This document shows, one piece after another, positions 25,263 through 34,343 of a stretch of 64,000 nt of DNA. The notes beneath the pieces are model-generated. The model saw nothing but the letters and a program-made list of their open reading frames with translations. It had not been told where the DNA came from and did no database searches. Source of the stretch: Blastocatellia bacterium AA13. GTDB lineage: Bacteria; Acidobacteriota; Blastocatellia; UBA7656. The first letter of the stretch is position 1. Every line of letters begins with the position of its first letter. The stretch covers positions 362,551 to 426,550 of the forward strand of contig QHVH01000007.1 in assembly GCA_003222245.1 (NCBI GenBank), given 5' to 3'. Position numbers and translations under genes: made by a program.

Positions 25263-26141
25263 ATGAAGATGATTAGAAGGTTATTAGCTTTGACGTTATT
25301 AATTCTGGCTCCCGCGGCGGGAATGAGCGCCGGTCAGAACCCCGCTCCAGCGCAACCGGAGGTGAAACCGGTCTATGAGGTCTATGCGATAAGCTACGGG
25401 GTATTACCGGATTTTCCTGTCTCTCAACTGGTGGCGGGCGCCGACAAGTCGCGCAAGATGGATATTCAGATGATGTTCTGGCTTCTAAAAGGGCCGGGTG
25501 GGCGCAACATCCTTGTCGATTGCGGCTTCCATCGCGAAAAGTTTTTCAAGGACTGGAAGGTGAAAGACTACATCAAGCCTTCGGACGCCTTGAAAAAGCT
25601 CGGTTTGAAACCGTCCGACATCACGGACGTCATCATCACGCATATGCACTGGGATCATGCCGACGGACTGGATTTGTTCCCGACCGCCAAGGTTTGGATT
25701 CAGAAAGACGAATACGACTACTACATCAATGATCCGGACACACCGGGAAAGAATAGATCGGGAGTCGATCCGGAGGACGTTGCCGTTGTAGCCGCAACCA
25801 AGAACCACCACAAGCAGCTCAAGATCGTCGATGGAGACAACAAAGAGTTGATACGAGGCGTCGTGTTCTATACCGGAGGCCGCCATACCTACGCGTCTCA
25901 GTACGTCGGCGTGAATACGAAAGCGGGCACCGTGGTTGTCGCCTCGGATAATCTCTATCTGTACGAGAATCTCGATAAGCATGCGCCCATCGCTGCGACA
26001 TTCGATGCCGCCTCGAATCTAAAAGCTCAGGAAAGAATGAAGCAGATCGCATCCAATCCGCGATTCATCGTTCCAGGGCACGACCCCGATGTATTCGTGC
26101 GATTCCCGAAGCCCGGCAACGGCATTGCGAAGATCGAGTAG
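25263..26141 (+). CDS. Secreted metallo-beta-lactamase-fold hydrolase (lactonase-like)
   Basis: A 292-residue protein with a signal peptide (residues 1-24). The metal motif H127-M-H129-W-D131-H132 (ITHMHWDHADG) is the HxHxDH of the superfamily. GGRHTYASQ, VASDNLYLYENL and IVPGHDPDVF supply the later His/Asp ligands. The layout resembles AHL lactonase-like and related N-acyl or aryl lactone hydrolases. It follows the Mo-oxidoreductase by 20 nt with GGAAGG upstream, so co-transcription is likely. Substrate unknown. Confidence 0.85.
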   Translation: MKMIRRLLALTLLILAPAAGMSAGQNPAPAQPEVKPVYEVYAISYGVLPDFPVSQLVAGADKSRKMDIQMMFWLLKGPGGRNILVDCGFHREKFFKDWKVKDYIKPSDALKKLGLKPSDITDVIITHMHWDHADGLDLFPTAKVWIQKDEYDYYINDPDTPGKNRSGVDPEDVAVVAATKNHHKQLKIVDGDNKELIRGVVFYTGGRHTYASQYVGVNTKAGTVVVASDNLYLYENLDKHAPIAATFDAASNLKAQERMKQIASNPRFIVPGHDPDVFVRFPKPGNGIAKIE

Positions 26142-26169
26142 AGGCAATCGGGCGGCGATCCGAGATTGA

Positions 26170-27441
26170 TTAATGCTCTTTCTGAATCGGCCTGAGCTTT
26201 TCCAGGGATTGGAATGCCTCGTTGGTTATGAAGCTCCCGAAGCTCGGGCCGAACAGAGAAATAGAAGACTCATAGGTGTGGTGGCGATACTCGTCCTCGG
26301 TAATGATGTAACCGAGCGCGTCATTCGTCAGGCCAAGAAGAAAGGTCTTCTCGAATCCCAGAAGCTTGCCTCGATCCTTGACCTGAAAATTCAGAATACT
26401 GCTCAGCTCACCGGGGACCGTCACGAACGCGATCTTATTGTCGAAAGAGATCCCATCCATTTCCGTATCGTATTGCGGGGGAAAGGAGACTCCCGCCGGA
26501 AAACCGGGGGGCGGCTGCGGCTTGATTGAAAAGGGCGTGCGGCTCAGCTTTATCTCGACGCCGTCCTGAGGCTTGATCATCAGCACTACCTTGTAGACTT
26601 CAGCCGCGAGGATCGCTCCCATATTCTCCGATCGCTCCCAGTCGTCGGTTCCCTGAAACGGTCGAGGCGAAATGGTTCCCTGCGCGCCGTTCGCAAAGAT
26701 CGCCATCACCTCTCCGCCGATCATCTTCTCAAGCGATCGTCGCGCGTAGCCGATATAGTCGGCCGAAAAATCGAAGTTCTTGGCTCCAAGAACCGTCGGG
26801 TGCGCGGCAAAGTTCATCAGCACCGCCATTGGCTTGCCTGTTTCAACCGAGTCGACGCGAATGACGCCTACCTCCGGATCAACCGGGCCGTTCGGAGGCC
26901 ACGTCGATCGGAATCGTGAGAGGCCTTTAGCTTCGCCTGCTCCAAATGCAATTCGAGCAGCCTTCATGTTCTTTGCCGCGCTTATTATTGCGCCGGCCGC
27001 GCGCTCTTCATAGTGGGCTCGAATCTTCGCATCGTACTTGCCGGCGAGGATCGGAAAGATTTCGAGGTACGCTCCTCCGCCCGAATGCGTGTGAGAAGAC
27101 ATCACGAAGATACGATCGGGCAAGATCTGCGTAGCCGCGGATGCGAGAGACCGGACTCGCTCAACCATTCCGTGATCGAAACCCAGGTGATCGGTGCTGA
27201 CGAGAGCTACCTTTTCCGTACCGTTGTCCAGGATCAATGCTCGCGCTTCGGTTGGATCGTGAACCCCAGTCGATGGTCTTCCGCTTCGAGCGCCGTAGCC
27301 CGCGAGTGGTGTTCCAACCGGCGGCGTGATATCCGATTTGCCGGTTCCTGCCATAAGCTTGCCTTGCGCGTACCCGCTCGCATACAAGAGAGCGGTCACG
27401 ACCAGCGCGTTGATGGCGGCAATCCTTCTGGGTTTCATCAA
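26170..27441 (-). CDS. Secreted neutral/alkaline ceramidase-like protein
   Basis: A 423-residue protein with an N-terminal signal (ALVVTALLYASGYAQG). The mature start GTGKSDITPPVGTPLAGYGARSG and the metal-site motif MSSHTHSGGG match the neutral/alkaline non-lysosomal ceramidase N-terminal domain, as does ILNFAAHPTVLG-like MNFAAHPTVLG. The C-terminal immunoglobulin-like domain of true ceramidases is absent, and bacterial members of this short form have no proven ceramidase activity. It starts 12 nt after the SDR gene behind GGAGGAGCC, indicating an operon. Confidence 0.83.
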   Translation of the reverse strand: MMKPRRIAAINALVVTALLYASGYAQGKLMAGTGKSDITPPVGTPLAGYGARSGRPSTGVHDPTEARALILDNGTEKVALVSTDHLGFDHGMVERVRSLASAATQILPDRIFVMSSHTHSGGGAYLEIFPILAGKYDAKIRAHYEERAAGAIISAAKNMKAARIAFGAGEAKGLSRFRSTWPPNGPVDPEVGVIRVDSVETGKPMAVLMNFAAHPTVLGAKNFDFSADYIGYARRSLEKMIGGEVMAIFANGAQGTISPRPFQGTDDWERSENMGAILAAEVYKVVLMIKPQDGVEIKLSRTPFSIKPQPPPGFPAGVSFPPQYDTEMDGISFDNKIAFVTVPGELSSILNFQVKDRGKLLGFEKTFLLGLTNDALGYIITEDEYRHHTYESSISLFGPSFGSFITNEAFQSLEKLRPIQKEH

Positions 27442-27453
27442 GGCTCCTCCGGA

Positions 27454-28230
27454 TCAGACTATGGTAGTGCCTCCATCGACGACGATGGCCTGGCCCGTTA
27501 TGTAGTTTGAAGCGTCGGACGCAAGAAAGAGCGCCACGCCTTTTAATTCGCCCTCCCGTCCGACCCGTCCCAGCGGGGCCATTGCCTTCGCCTGGGCTTC
27601 CGCTATGTCGAGTATTCTCTCGGTCATTCGTGAAGGGAAGAAGCCCGGAGCGATGGCGTTCACTCGAATTCCGTGCCGTCCCCACTTCGCCGCAAGCTCG
27701 CGCGTAAGCCCGATCAAGCCGGCTTTCGAAGCTACGTACCCGGATATATGCTGGCCGTCTTCGAGCGTCCCGATCAATCCCGCTATGGAAGCGACATTAA
27801 TGATATTTCCGCTTCCCTGTTTCAGCATCACGCGCCCCGCCGCCTGACAGAACAAGAACGCGCCCGTGAGATTGATATCCATCACCATCTTCCATTTGTC
27901 GAGCGGCATGTTCTCGGCCGGCGCGCCCCAGGTGACGCCTGCGTTGTTGATTAATATGTCGAGGCGGCCGAACGATTCGACGGTGCGCTTGACCGCCGAT
28001 TCGACCTCATCAGGATTGGAGACATCGCAGATCGCGCCTTCGCATCTGAAGCCTCGTGCGCGGAAGCCTTCCACCGTCGGCGTAAGCCACTGCTCGCGTC
28101 GAGCGAGGAGCATGAGAGAGGCTCCGGCTTCGGCCAGCCCCTCCGCCATCTCTTCGCCGAGCCCACGCGAGCCCCCGGTTACAAGGGCCGTTTTTCCGGA
28201 GAGATCGAACAATTCTTTCAATGTCGGCAC
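27454..28230 (-). CDS. SDR family oxidoreductase (gluconate 5-dehydrogenase-like)
   Basis: A 258-residue classical short-chain dehydrogenase. It has the cofactor motif TGGSRGLG near residues 18-25, NNAG, the catalytic Ser region NVASIAGLIG, YVASKAG (Tyr-x3-Lys) and PGFFPSRMT. The C-terminal SNYITGQAIVVDGG is typical. It most resembles gluconate 5-dehydrogenase/2-deoxy-D-gluconate 3-dehydrogenase relatives; the substrate cannot be fixed. First gene of a two-gene unit with the ceramidase-like protein. Confidence 0.9.
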   Translation of the reverse strand: MPTLKELFDLSGKTALVTGGSRGLGEEMAEGLAEAGASLMLLARREQWLTPTVEGFRARGFRCEGAICDVSNPDEVESAVKRTVESFGRLDILINNAGVTWGAPAENMPLDKWKMVMDINLTGAFLFCQAAGRVMLKQGSGNIINVASIAGLIGTLEDGQHISGYVASKAGLIGLTRELAAKWGRHGIRVNAIAPGFFPSRMTERILDIAEAQAKAMAPLGRVGREGELKGVALFLASDASNYITGQAIVVDGGTTIV

Positions 28231-28683
28231 GTTATTGATCTCCAGTCTATCGATGATTACCGTTTGAGGGTCAGCAAGGCCGTCGATAAGCAGGCTGAAT
28301 CACTGCGATTCTCGATTGAGCGGATTGCCTCGCGCCGCTGAAATATATACGCGACCAAACCACGCGAGCAAACGGAAGAGAAGCCTGCATATGCATCGCA
28401 ATCGCGCGTGTAGAAGTACTGCGAATAGCTTTGCTCACAGCTCAACGTTTCGAGGTTTCGACGCCGGGCCAAAATTAAATTCAAGTCAGGCGGTGATCGC
28501 CCTATACCCGATCGCCTTTTCTCGCCGCTCCGATTCCGCGCCAACCGGCGCGCCGGCCGCTGACACGTAGCCCCTCCAGTGGTAGACTCTGTGCCGCTGT
28601 TAGCGGTTTGTCAGGCGCGACGTGACTCGGATCGATCGCGCACCCGAAAACAAAAGTACACAGTCTCAGAAAGCGAGGTCGGC
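28231..28683. other. Divergent intergenic region, no gene seen
   Basis: About 450 bases lie between the divergent SDR and gamma-glutamyltransferase genes. No supported coding frame or RNA was found. It must carry the promoters for both directions, but I see no box that I would assign with confidence. A longer in-frame extension of the downstream gene to 28579 exists but lacks protein-like sequence. Confidence 0.5.
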
Positions 28684-30552
28684 ATGCGAAGTCTACGTTG
28701 CGTGATCGTGATCTGCGTATTGGTGTTGGGGCTTACACCGCTGCTTAATGGTTTTGCGCAAGAGAGGAATCAGAATCAGCCTCAAGAGAGTAACAGAGGC
28801 GCCGAGCAAGAGGGATCGATTAGCTCGCGCACGATGCGGCCCGTTGTTCGGGGAATACAATATGCCGTGTCATCCATGAAGCTGGAAGCGACGCGCGCCG
28901 CTGAGAGAATCCTCGAAGCCGGCGGAAATGCGTTCGATGCCGCCGTAGCCGGGCAGGCCGCGCTGGCCGTTGCCGATGCCTCGCTCAACGGCGTAGGCAG
29001 CGATACCGTCATTCTTGTCTATGATTCGCGCGCCAAGAAAGTCTTTTCCATTAACGGTGAAGGAACCGCGCCGAAACTGGCTACAATCGACTGGTACAAG
29101 AAAAACCTCAACGGGACTCTGCCGCAGAGCGACGGCCTGTTGTCAGGCACGGTTCCGGGCGTTGTCGATGCCTGGTATACGCTTCTGGATCGCTGGGGCA
29201 CGATGAGTTTTGGGCAGGTTCTTCAACAGGCGATCGATCTTGCGGAAAACGGATTCCCGATCGGCGATGGGCTCGCGGGCTCCATCGCAAGCTCACACAA
29301 GATTCGTAAATACCCGTCGACGATGAAAGTCTACTTCCCGGGCGGAAATGCGCCCAGACCGGGGGACATATTTCGCAATCCGGATCTTGCCCGAACGCTG
29401 AAGAAGCTCGTCGACTCTGAACACGAGGCGCTCGGAAAGGGAAGACACGAAGCCTTGAGGGCGGCTCGCGATCGATTTTACAAAGGCGATATCGCGAGGG
29501 AATTCGCAAAATTTTCCGAGGACAACGGCGGATTGTTCAGGTATGAAGATTTTGCAGCCTATACCGCCAAGGTCGAAGAACCGGTCTCCATAGATTATCG
29601 AGGCTATCAGATCTACAAGAACCCATCGGCAAGCCAGGGTCCTACCGAGTTGATCGCGCTGAATCTTCTCGAGGGGTTTGATCTCAAGGCTATGAAGCAC
29701 AACAGCGCCGAATATATTCACACCAGCGCGGAAGCCGTTAAGCTCGCCTTTGGAGACCGCGAGAAGTACCTCGGCGACATGGACTTCATCACGATCCCCT
29801 ATGCCGGATTGCTCTCGAAGGAATACGCGGCCGAACGCCGGGGCTTGATCGATCAGACCAGGGCCTCCATAGAGCTGCGGCCCGGCTCGCCGGAAAAATT
29901 CATGAAGGGCGGAGCCGTGCAAGACCGCACGATCCGTCCGAACCTATCCGGAAACGCCGATCACGAGGGCGACACGAGCTACATCGCGGTCGTCGATAAG
30001 GATCGCAACATGGTCAGTTTTGAGCCAAGCCTCCACAGCAGCTTCGGTGCCGGCGTGGTCATGGGCGACACCGGAGTTATCTTCAACTGCCGCGGCGACT
30101 ACTACTCGCTCGTGGAAGGCGAGGCGAATGCGCTGGCGCCCGGCAAACGCCCTCGCAGCACGCTTCAAAGCACATTAATAATGAAGAACGGTCAGCCTCA
30201 CATGATAATGGGCAGCCCGGGCGGAGACGATCAGGTTATGCGGACGATTCAGACGCTCCTGAATATGATCGACTTCGGAATGGACGTTCAGCAGGCGATC
30301 GAAGCGCCGCGATGGTCGACAAGAAGCTTCCCCGCATCGCCGTTTCCTCACACAATGTATCCCGGCGATCTTGCCGTAGAATCTCGCGTGCCCGAAGCCG
30401 TTCGGCAGGCGCTCAGCAGCAAGGGCCATAAGCTGATGGTGCGGGGTCCCTGGTCGATGGGTTCGAACGCGGCGATTGTCGTCGATTTGAAGACCGGCGC
30501 TTTGAGCGCGGGTGCCGATCCGCGTACGGAAGCATATGCGTGGGCGCGTTGA
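28684..30552 (+). CDS. ggt: Gamma-glutamyltransferase family protein
   Basis: 622 residues from ATG 28684. The signal peptide MRSLRCVIVICVLVLGLTPL is followed by cleavage near GFAQ. The N-terminal nucleophile hydrolase core is complete: GGNAFDAAVAGQAAL, the nucleophile Thr431 in GDTSYIAVVD where autoprocessing would give the small subunit, and the C-terminal GSPGGDDQVMRTIQTLLNMI. The family cleaves the gamma-glutamyl bond of glutathione in the periplasm. A branch of this family consists of acylases, so activity on glutathione is probable, not proven. Confidence 0.9.
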   Translation: MRSLRCVIVICVLVLGLTPLLNGFAQERNQNQPQESNRGAEQEGSISSRTMRPVVRGIQYAVSSMKLEATRAAERILEAGGNAFDAAVAGQAALAVADASLNGVGSDTVILVYDSRAKKVFSINGEGTAPKLATIDWYKKNLNGTLPQSDGLLSGTVPGVVDAWYTLLDRWGTMSFGQVLQQAIDLAENGFPIGDGLAGSIASSHKIRKYPSTMKVYFPGGNAPRPGDIFRNPDLARTLKKLVDSEHEALGKGRHEALRAARDRFYKGDIAREFAKFSEDNGGLFRYEDFAAYTAKVEEPVSIDYRGYQIYKNPSASQGPTELIALNLLEGFDLKAMKHNSAEYIHTSAEAVKLAFGDREKYLGDMDFITIPYAGLLSKEYAAERRGLIDQTRASIELRPGSPEKFMKGGAVQDRTIRPNLSGNADHEGDTSYIAVVDKDRNMVSFEPSLHSSFGAGVVMGDTGVIFNCRGDYYSLVEGEANALAPGKRPRSTLQSTLIMKNGQPHMIMGSPGGDDQVMRTIQTLLNMIDFGMDVQQAIEAPRWSTRSFPASPFPHTMYPGDLAVESRVPEAVRQALSSKGHKLMVRGPWSMGSNAAIVVDLKTGALSAGADPRTEAYAWAR

Positions 30553-30670
30553 GATTGGCTCGATCTCCGGAGGCCGGCTGCGTTAGCCGTCTCTTAATCT
30601 CAGCCCGGTGTTTGGACGCCTGATACGGAGACGCGGGCAAGTATTTTCGCGAGTCGCAGTGTGCGACCCA

Positions 30671-31213
30671 TTATTGTTGGAGCTTGGCCTCAATAATAGG
30701 CCCGGCAAGGAGAAGCGCGATGATGCTCTTTGCATCGTCGATGTTGCCGTCGTGAATCATTGCGATCGCCTCAGCGAATGGCAGCCGCACGACTTCAATC
30801 TCCTCATCTTCGTCGAGCATTTGTTTCGACTCGGATATTTCGGTTGCCACGAATAGGTGAATGCGCTCTTCGCAATAGCCCGGCGCTACGAGGAAGTTGG
30901 TTATCTTTCGCAGGCTCTTCGCGCAGAGTCCCATTTCTTCTTCGAGCTCGCGGGCGGCTGTCTCTTCAGCCGAAGCGCCCGCTTCTATTCTTCCGGCGCA
31001 GATCTCGGTTGAGTATCGGCCCGCGGGATATCTCCATTGGCGCACGAGTCCGATTGTGCCGTCTTCAAAAATCGGTATCGCACCGGCGCCGCCGTTATGG
31101 TGAACGATCTCGAGCCGAATCTCGCCCTTAGCTTCGGAGTTGAACCTGCTTACCGAGAGATCCAGCACCCTGCCGCGATAGATGTAGTCACGTTTGATCA
31201 GCTCGTGCGCCAT
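30671..31213 (-). CDS. NUDIX hydrolase (ADP-ribose pyrophosphatase type)
   Basis: A 180-residue protein with the Nudix box G-x5-E-x7-REUxEExGU as GRIEAGASAEETAARELEEE followed by MGL. The opening RDYIYRGRVLDLSV and VRQWRYPAG place it in the ADP-ribose/nucleoside-diphosphate-sugar pyrophosphatase group. It begins at the base next to the folC stop (31213/31214) and is surely co-transcribed with it. Confidence 0.92.
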   Translation of the reverse strand: MAHELIKRDYIYRGRVLDLSVSRFNSEAKGEIRLEIVHHNGGAGAIPIFEDGTIGLVRQWRYPAGRYSTEICAGRIEAGASAEETAARELEEEMGLCAKSLRKITNFLVAPGYCEERIHLFVATEISESKQMLDEDEEIEVVRLPFAEAIAMIHDGNIDDAKSIIALLLAGPIIEAKLQQ

Positions 31214-32533
31214 TCAAATAGTCGCTAACGGATACTTCTCGATCTCGAGCGATCTCTTAACCTCGCCCACCAGATGAAGCGAGCCTGCCACACAGATAGT
31301 CCCGTCATCCGGAGTGCTTTCTCTTGCTCGCACGAGCGCTTCTTCGATCGACTCGGTAATAATGAAGTCGCAGCGCGCCTTGACGGCAAGCGCTCCGATG
31401 CGGGCGGCGCCTTCCGCTCGCGAATCGGCGACTCTTGTGAATATTATTGTGCGCGCCGCACCGAAAAGAGCGCCGGCAATCCCGGCAATGTCTTTGTCCT
31501 TCATCGCGCCGAATATTAAGGTGACAGGCCGCGGCGCAAACTCGTCCAGATACTGCCTCAGCCTCTGCGCGCCGCTCGAGTTGTGAGCTCCATCCATCAA
31601 GATTCGAGGGCGGCTGTTGATCGATTCGAGACGTCCGGGCCATCGGACACCTCTCAAGCCCTCAATCAACGCCTCCCGCGAAGTTCCGAAACCAAGTTCG
31701 GCCAAAAGCTCGGTTGCCTCTATAGCGGAAGCGGCGTTTTCGACCTGATGTCTGCCCAACAAACCGAGCTGAATTCGGCTGAAGCGGTTCTTGCCGGTTT
31801 CATAATCGAATGTGAATCTGCCATCTTCGCTCGCATTGACAGCCGCGGCTTCTCCGCTGAAGACCGGCAGCACGCCAGTCTCGATACAGCGATCCATCAG
31901 CACCTCAGTAGCTTCCTTATGTACCTGACGTCCGATTACGGCGCGAGAACCGGGCTTAATCACCGCCGCCTTCTCCGAGGCGATCGCTTTTATGGTTGAG
32001 CCGAGAACCTCTTGATGATCGTAGTCTATCGCGGTGATGACCGAGACAAGCGGCTGCACTATGTTTGTGGCGTCGAGCCGGCCTCCGAGTCCAACCTCCA
32101 ATATCGCGAGAGATGTCTTTCGCTCGGCAAAATAGTACATCGCAATCGCGGTGACCTGTTCGAAAAAACTCGGCACGCTTTCGAACTTGCCTCGCATGAC
32201 GAGATCTTCCGAGGCGCGGCGAACGATCGTCGCGATCCGGCCGAAATCCGCAGACGGAATCTCGCTGCCCTGAGTCTTTATTCGTTCTTCGATACGAACG
32301 AGGTGCGGGGAAGTGTACAGCGCCGTCTTATAGCCGCCCCGGCGCTGAATGGCTTCGATCATGGCCGCGGTCGAACCCTTCCCGTTCGTGCCGGCCACGA
32401 TAATGGACTTGAAGCTCCGTTGGGGATCGCCGAGGGATTCCAGCAGCGCCTCAATCGTTTCCAATCTGTATTTGGCCGCCAGTACTTCGTGACCGAGGCT
32501 ATACAGATAGTCGAGCGATTCCTCGTAATTCAT
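31214..32533 (-). CDS. folC: Bifunctional folylpolyglutamate synthase/dihydrofolate synthase
   Basis: 439 residues from ATG 32533 (MNYEESLDYLYSLG). A longer frame to 32644 would overlap accD and has a non-conserved N-terminus. The Mur-ligase-like P-loop is AGTNGKGSTAAM near residues 46-57. Further marks are EVGLGGRLDATNIVQP, the folate-loop region DYDHQEVLG and MDGAHNSSGAQRL. It adds glutamate to dihydropteroate and to tetrahydrofolates. accD is immediately upstream, a very common arrangement. Confidence 0.95.
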   Translation of the reverse strand: MNYEESLDYLYSLGHEVLAAKYRLETIEALLESLGDPQRSFKSIIVAGTNGKGSTAAMIEAIQRRGGYKTALYTSPHLVRIEERIKTQGSEIPSADFGRIATIVRRASEDLVMRGKFESVPSFFEQVTAIAMYYFAERKTSLAILEVGLGGRLDATNIVQPLVSVITAIDYDHQEVLGSTIKAIASEKAAVIKPGSRAVIGRQVHKEATEVLMDRCIETGVLPVFSGEAAAVNASEDGRFTFDYETGKNRFSRIQLGLLGRHQVENAASAIEATELLAELGFGTSREALIEGLRGVRWPGRLESINSRPRILMDGAHNSSGAQRLRQYLDEFAPRPVTLIFGAMKDKDIAGIAGALFGAARTIIFTRVADSRAEGAARIGALAVKARCDFIITESIEEALVRARESTPDDGTICVAGSLHLVGEVKRSLEIEKYPLATI

Positions 32534-32640
32534 CTTGTCTATGAGAGAGTGTGCCGTTGTATTCCGGCGATCCGCGAGAACTAAAATCAGAAGCCGATTT
32601 GATCCGCGCGACCGTGGAACACCGGCAGCGCAATCACATC

Positions 32641-33507
32641 TCACCCGCTCTTCTTTCCGTTGCCGACCATGAATTCGAGCGAGTGAATGATAAAGTCCCG
32701 GAGCTGTTTTCGCTCGACGACCGCATCCAACATCCCATGTTCCAGAAGGAATTCCGACCGCTGAAATCCTTCAGGCAGTTTCTGTCGAATCGTTTGCTCA
32801 ATCACTCGCGGTCCCGCGAATCCAATCTGTGCCTGAGGCTCCGCGATATTGAAGTCGCCAAGCATGGCAAAGCTCGCGGTAACCCCGCCCGTAGTCGGAT
32901 CGGTCAGCACCGAGATGAATGGGAGCCTCGCCTCATCCAGCCTCGCCAGCGCCGCCGAGATCTTCGCCATCTGCATTAACGAGAGCGCCCCCTCTTGCAT
33001 GCGAGCGCCGCCTGAAGCCGAAAAAATGATGAAGGAGGAATGCGTTCGAAGACAGCGTTCTATTGCTCGTGTTATCTTCTCGCCTACGACCGAACCCAGC
33101 GAACCGCCGACGAACGACAACTCCATGGAGCATATTACAGTCGGCAATCCGCCCACCCGTCCCTCACCGGTTACAATTGCATCGAGCATCCCGGTCCTGA
33201 TCCGCATGTCCTTCAAGCGATCGCGATAGGATTTCGTGTCCGCGAACCCGAGTGGATCGTTCGAAATCAAACCGCGGTCGAGCTCGATCCAGGCGCCGTC
33301 ATCGAAGGTCATATCCAGCCGCTCTCTGCCCCTGAGGCGCTGATGATGGCCGCACTTTGGACAGACATTCAAGTTATCTTCGATCTCCCGTCTGAACAGA
33401 GTCTGGTCGCAGCCGGGGCATTTGACGAAGAGTCCTTCGGTGCGAACCGTTCGTTCACCGGAGTCGTCCAGCGGGTTAGGGCCTTCCTTTCGTTTGAACC
33501 AGCTCAT
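32641..33507 (-). CDS. accD: Acetyl-CoA carboxylase carboxyltransferase subunit beta
   Basis: A 288-residue protein with the N-terminal four-cysteine zinc finger C30-x2-C33-x15-C49-x2-C52 (VKCPGCDQ ... VCPKCGHH) and the crotonase-type carboxyltransferase core (FIIFSASGGARMQEGALSLMQM, VLTDPTTGGVTASFAMLGD, GPRVIEQTIRQKLPEGFQRS). It pairs with AccA to transfer carboxyl from biotin to acetyl-CoA. It stands between pduO and folC. Confidence 0.97.
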   Translation of the reverse strand: MSWFKRKEGPNPLDDSGERTVRTEGLFVKCPGCDQTLFRREIEDNLNVCPKCGHHQRLRGRERLDMTFDDGAWIELDRGLISNDPLGFADTKSYRDRLKDMRIRTGMLDAIVTGEGRVGGLPTVICSMELSFVGGSLGSVVGEKITRAIERCLRTHSSFIIFSASGGARMQEGALSLMQMAKISAALARLDEARLPFISVLTDPTTGGVTASFAMLGDFNIAEPQAQIGFAGPRVIEQTIRQKLPEGFQRSEFLLEHGMLDAVVERKQLRDFIIHSLEFMVGNGKKSG

Positions 33508-33534
33508 GAGTTTGTTGGGGATCGGGTTCGGCGG

Positions 33535-34095
33535 TTACTTACGAGTGCGCTTGCTGAAATCGGTCATTTTTTCAGGCGCTGCATCGCGCTTGTTGACGAC
33601 TCTCGCCAGAATGAAGAGGAGATCGGATAGGCGATTGATATAGATCACAGTTTCGGGATTTATCTCTTCGGCTTCGGCCAGCGCCACGATGCGGCGCTCG
33701 GATCGACGCGCGACCGTGCGCGCGAGATGGAGCGTCGATCCCGCTTCGGAACCGCCCGGCAATATGAACTCTTTGAGCGGTTCGAGCTGTTCGAGAAAGC
33801 GATCGGTAATCTGTTCGAGCGAATCTATGAAAGGCGCGGTTATTCGGGGCACTTCTACATCGGCTGGGCTGGCCAGATCCGAGCCAAGAGTAAATAAGTC
33901 ATTCTGAATAAGCGCGAGCACCTCGTCGATTTCGATGTCCCGCAATCTCGCTCGCGCGAAACCTATGGTGGAGTTCAATTCATCTACATCACCATATGCC
34001 TCTACGCGAGGGCTCGATTTACTCACCCTTGCGCCGCCCACCAGCGAGGTTTCTCCTCTATCACCCGTCTTCGTGTAGACCTTTGTTATGCGCAT
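33535..34095 (-). CDS. ATP:cob(I)alamin adenosyltransferase, PduO type
   Basis: A 186-residue protein with the PduO/MMAB signature: [21 protein letters not shown] at the N-terminus (the ATP-binding loop), [15 protein letters not shown], and the C-terminal [20 protein letters not shown] and [13 protein letters not shown]. It makes adenosylcobalamin. It precedes accD by 27 nt, so all four minus-strand genes 34095-30671 look like one transcript. Confidence 0.94.
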   Translation of the reverse strand: MRITKVYTKTGDRGETSLVGGARVSKSSPRVEAYGDVDELNSTIGFARARLRDIEIDEVLALIQNDLFTLGSDLASPADVEVPRITAPFIDSLEQITDRFLEQLEPLKEFILPGGSEAGSTLHLARTVARRSERRIVALAEAEEINPETVIYINRLSDLLFILARVVNKRDAAPEKMTDFSKRTRK

Positions 34096-34343
34096 TGATT
34101 GTTTGTAGTGGGATTAATCGGCACGGAGATTCTATGTGGGGTGATGGTCAAAGTCAAAGTAAGCGTCGGCCGCACAATGGCGACGGTGTGAAACAAGCAA
34201 AGACAACAATCACTATTAGATTTTCGAGGAGCAGTTAGGCGTCTCATCTATCTATACGGATCGCTTGATGCACCCATGCCGGTATGATAGGTTTTGCGAT
34301 CAAGTGCTCACTCACATCAACTACATTACTCAGTGGAGTTCCC

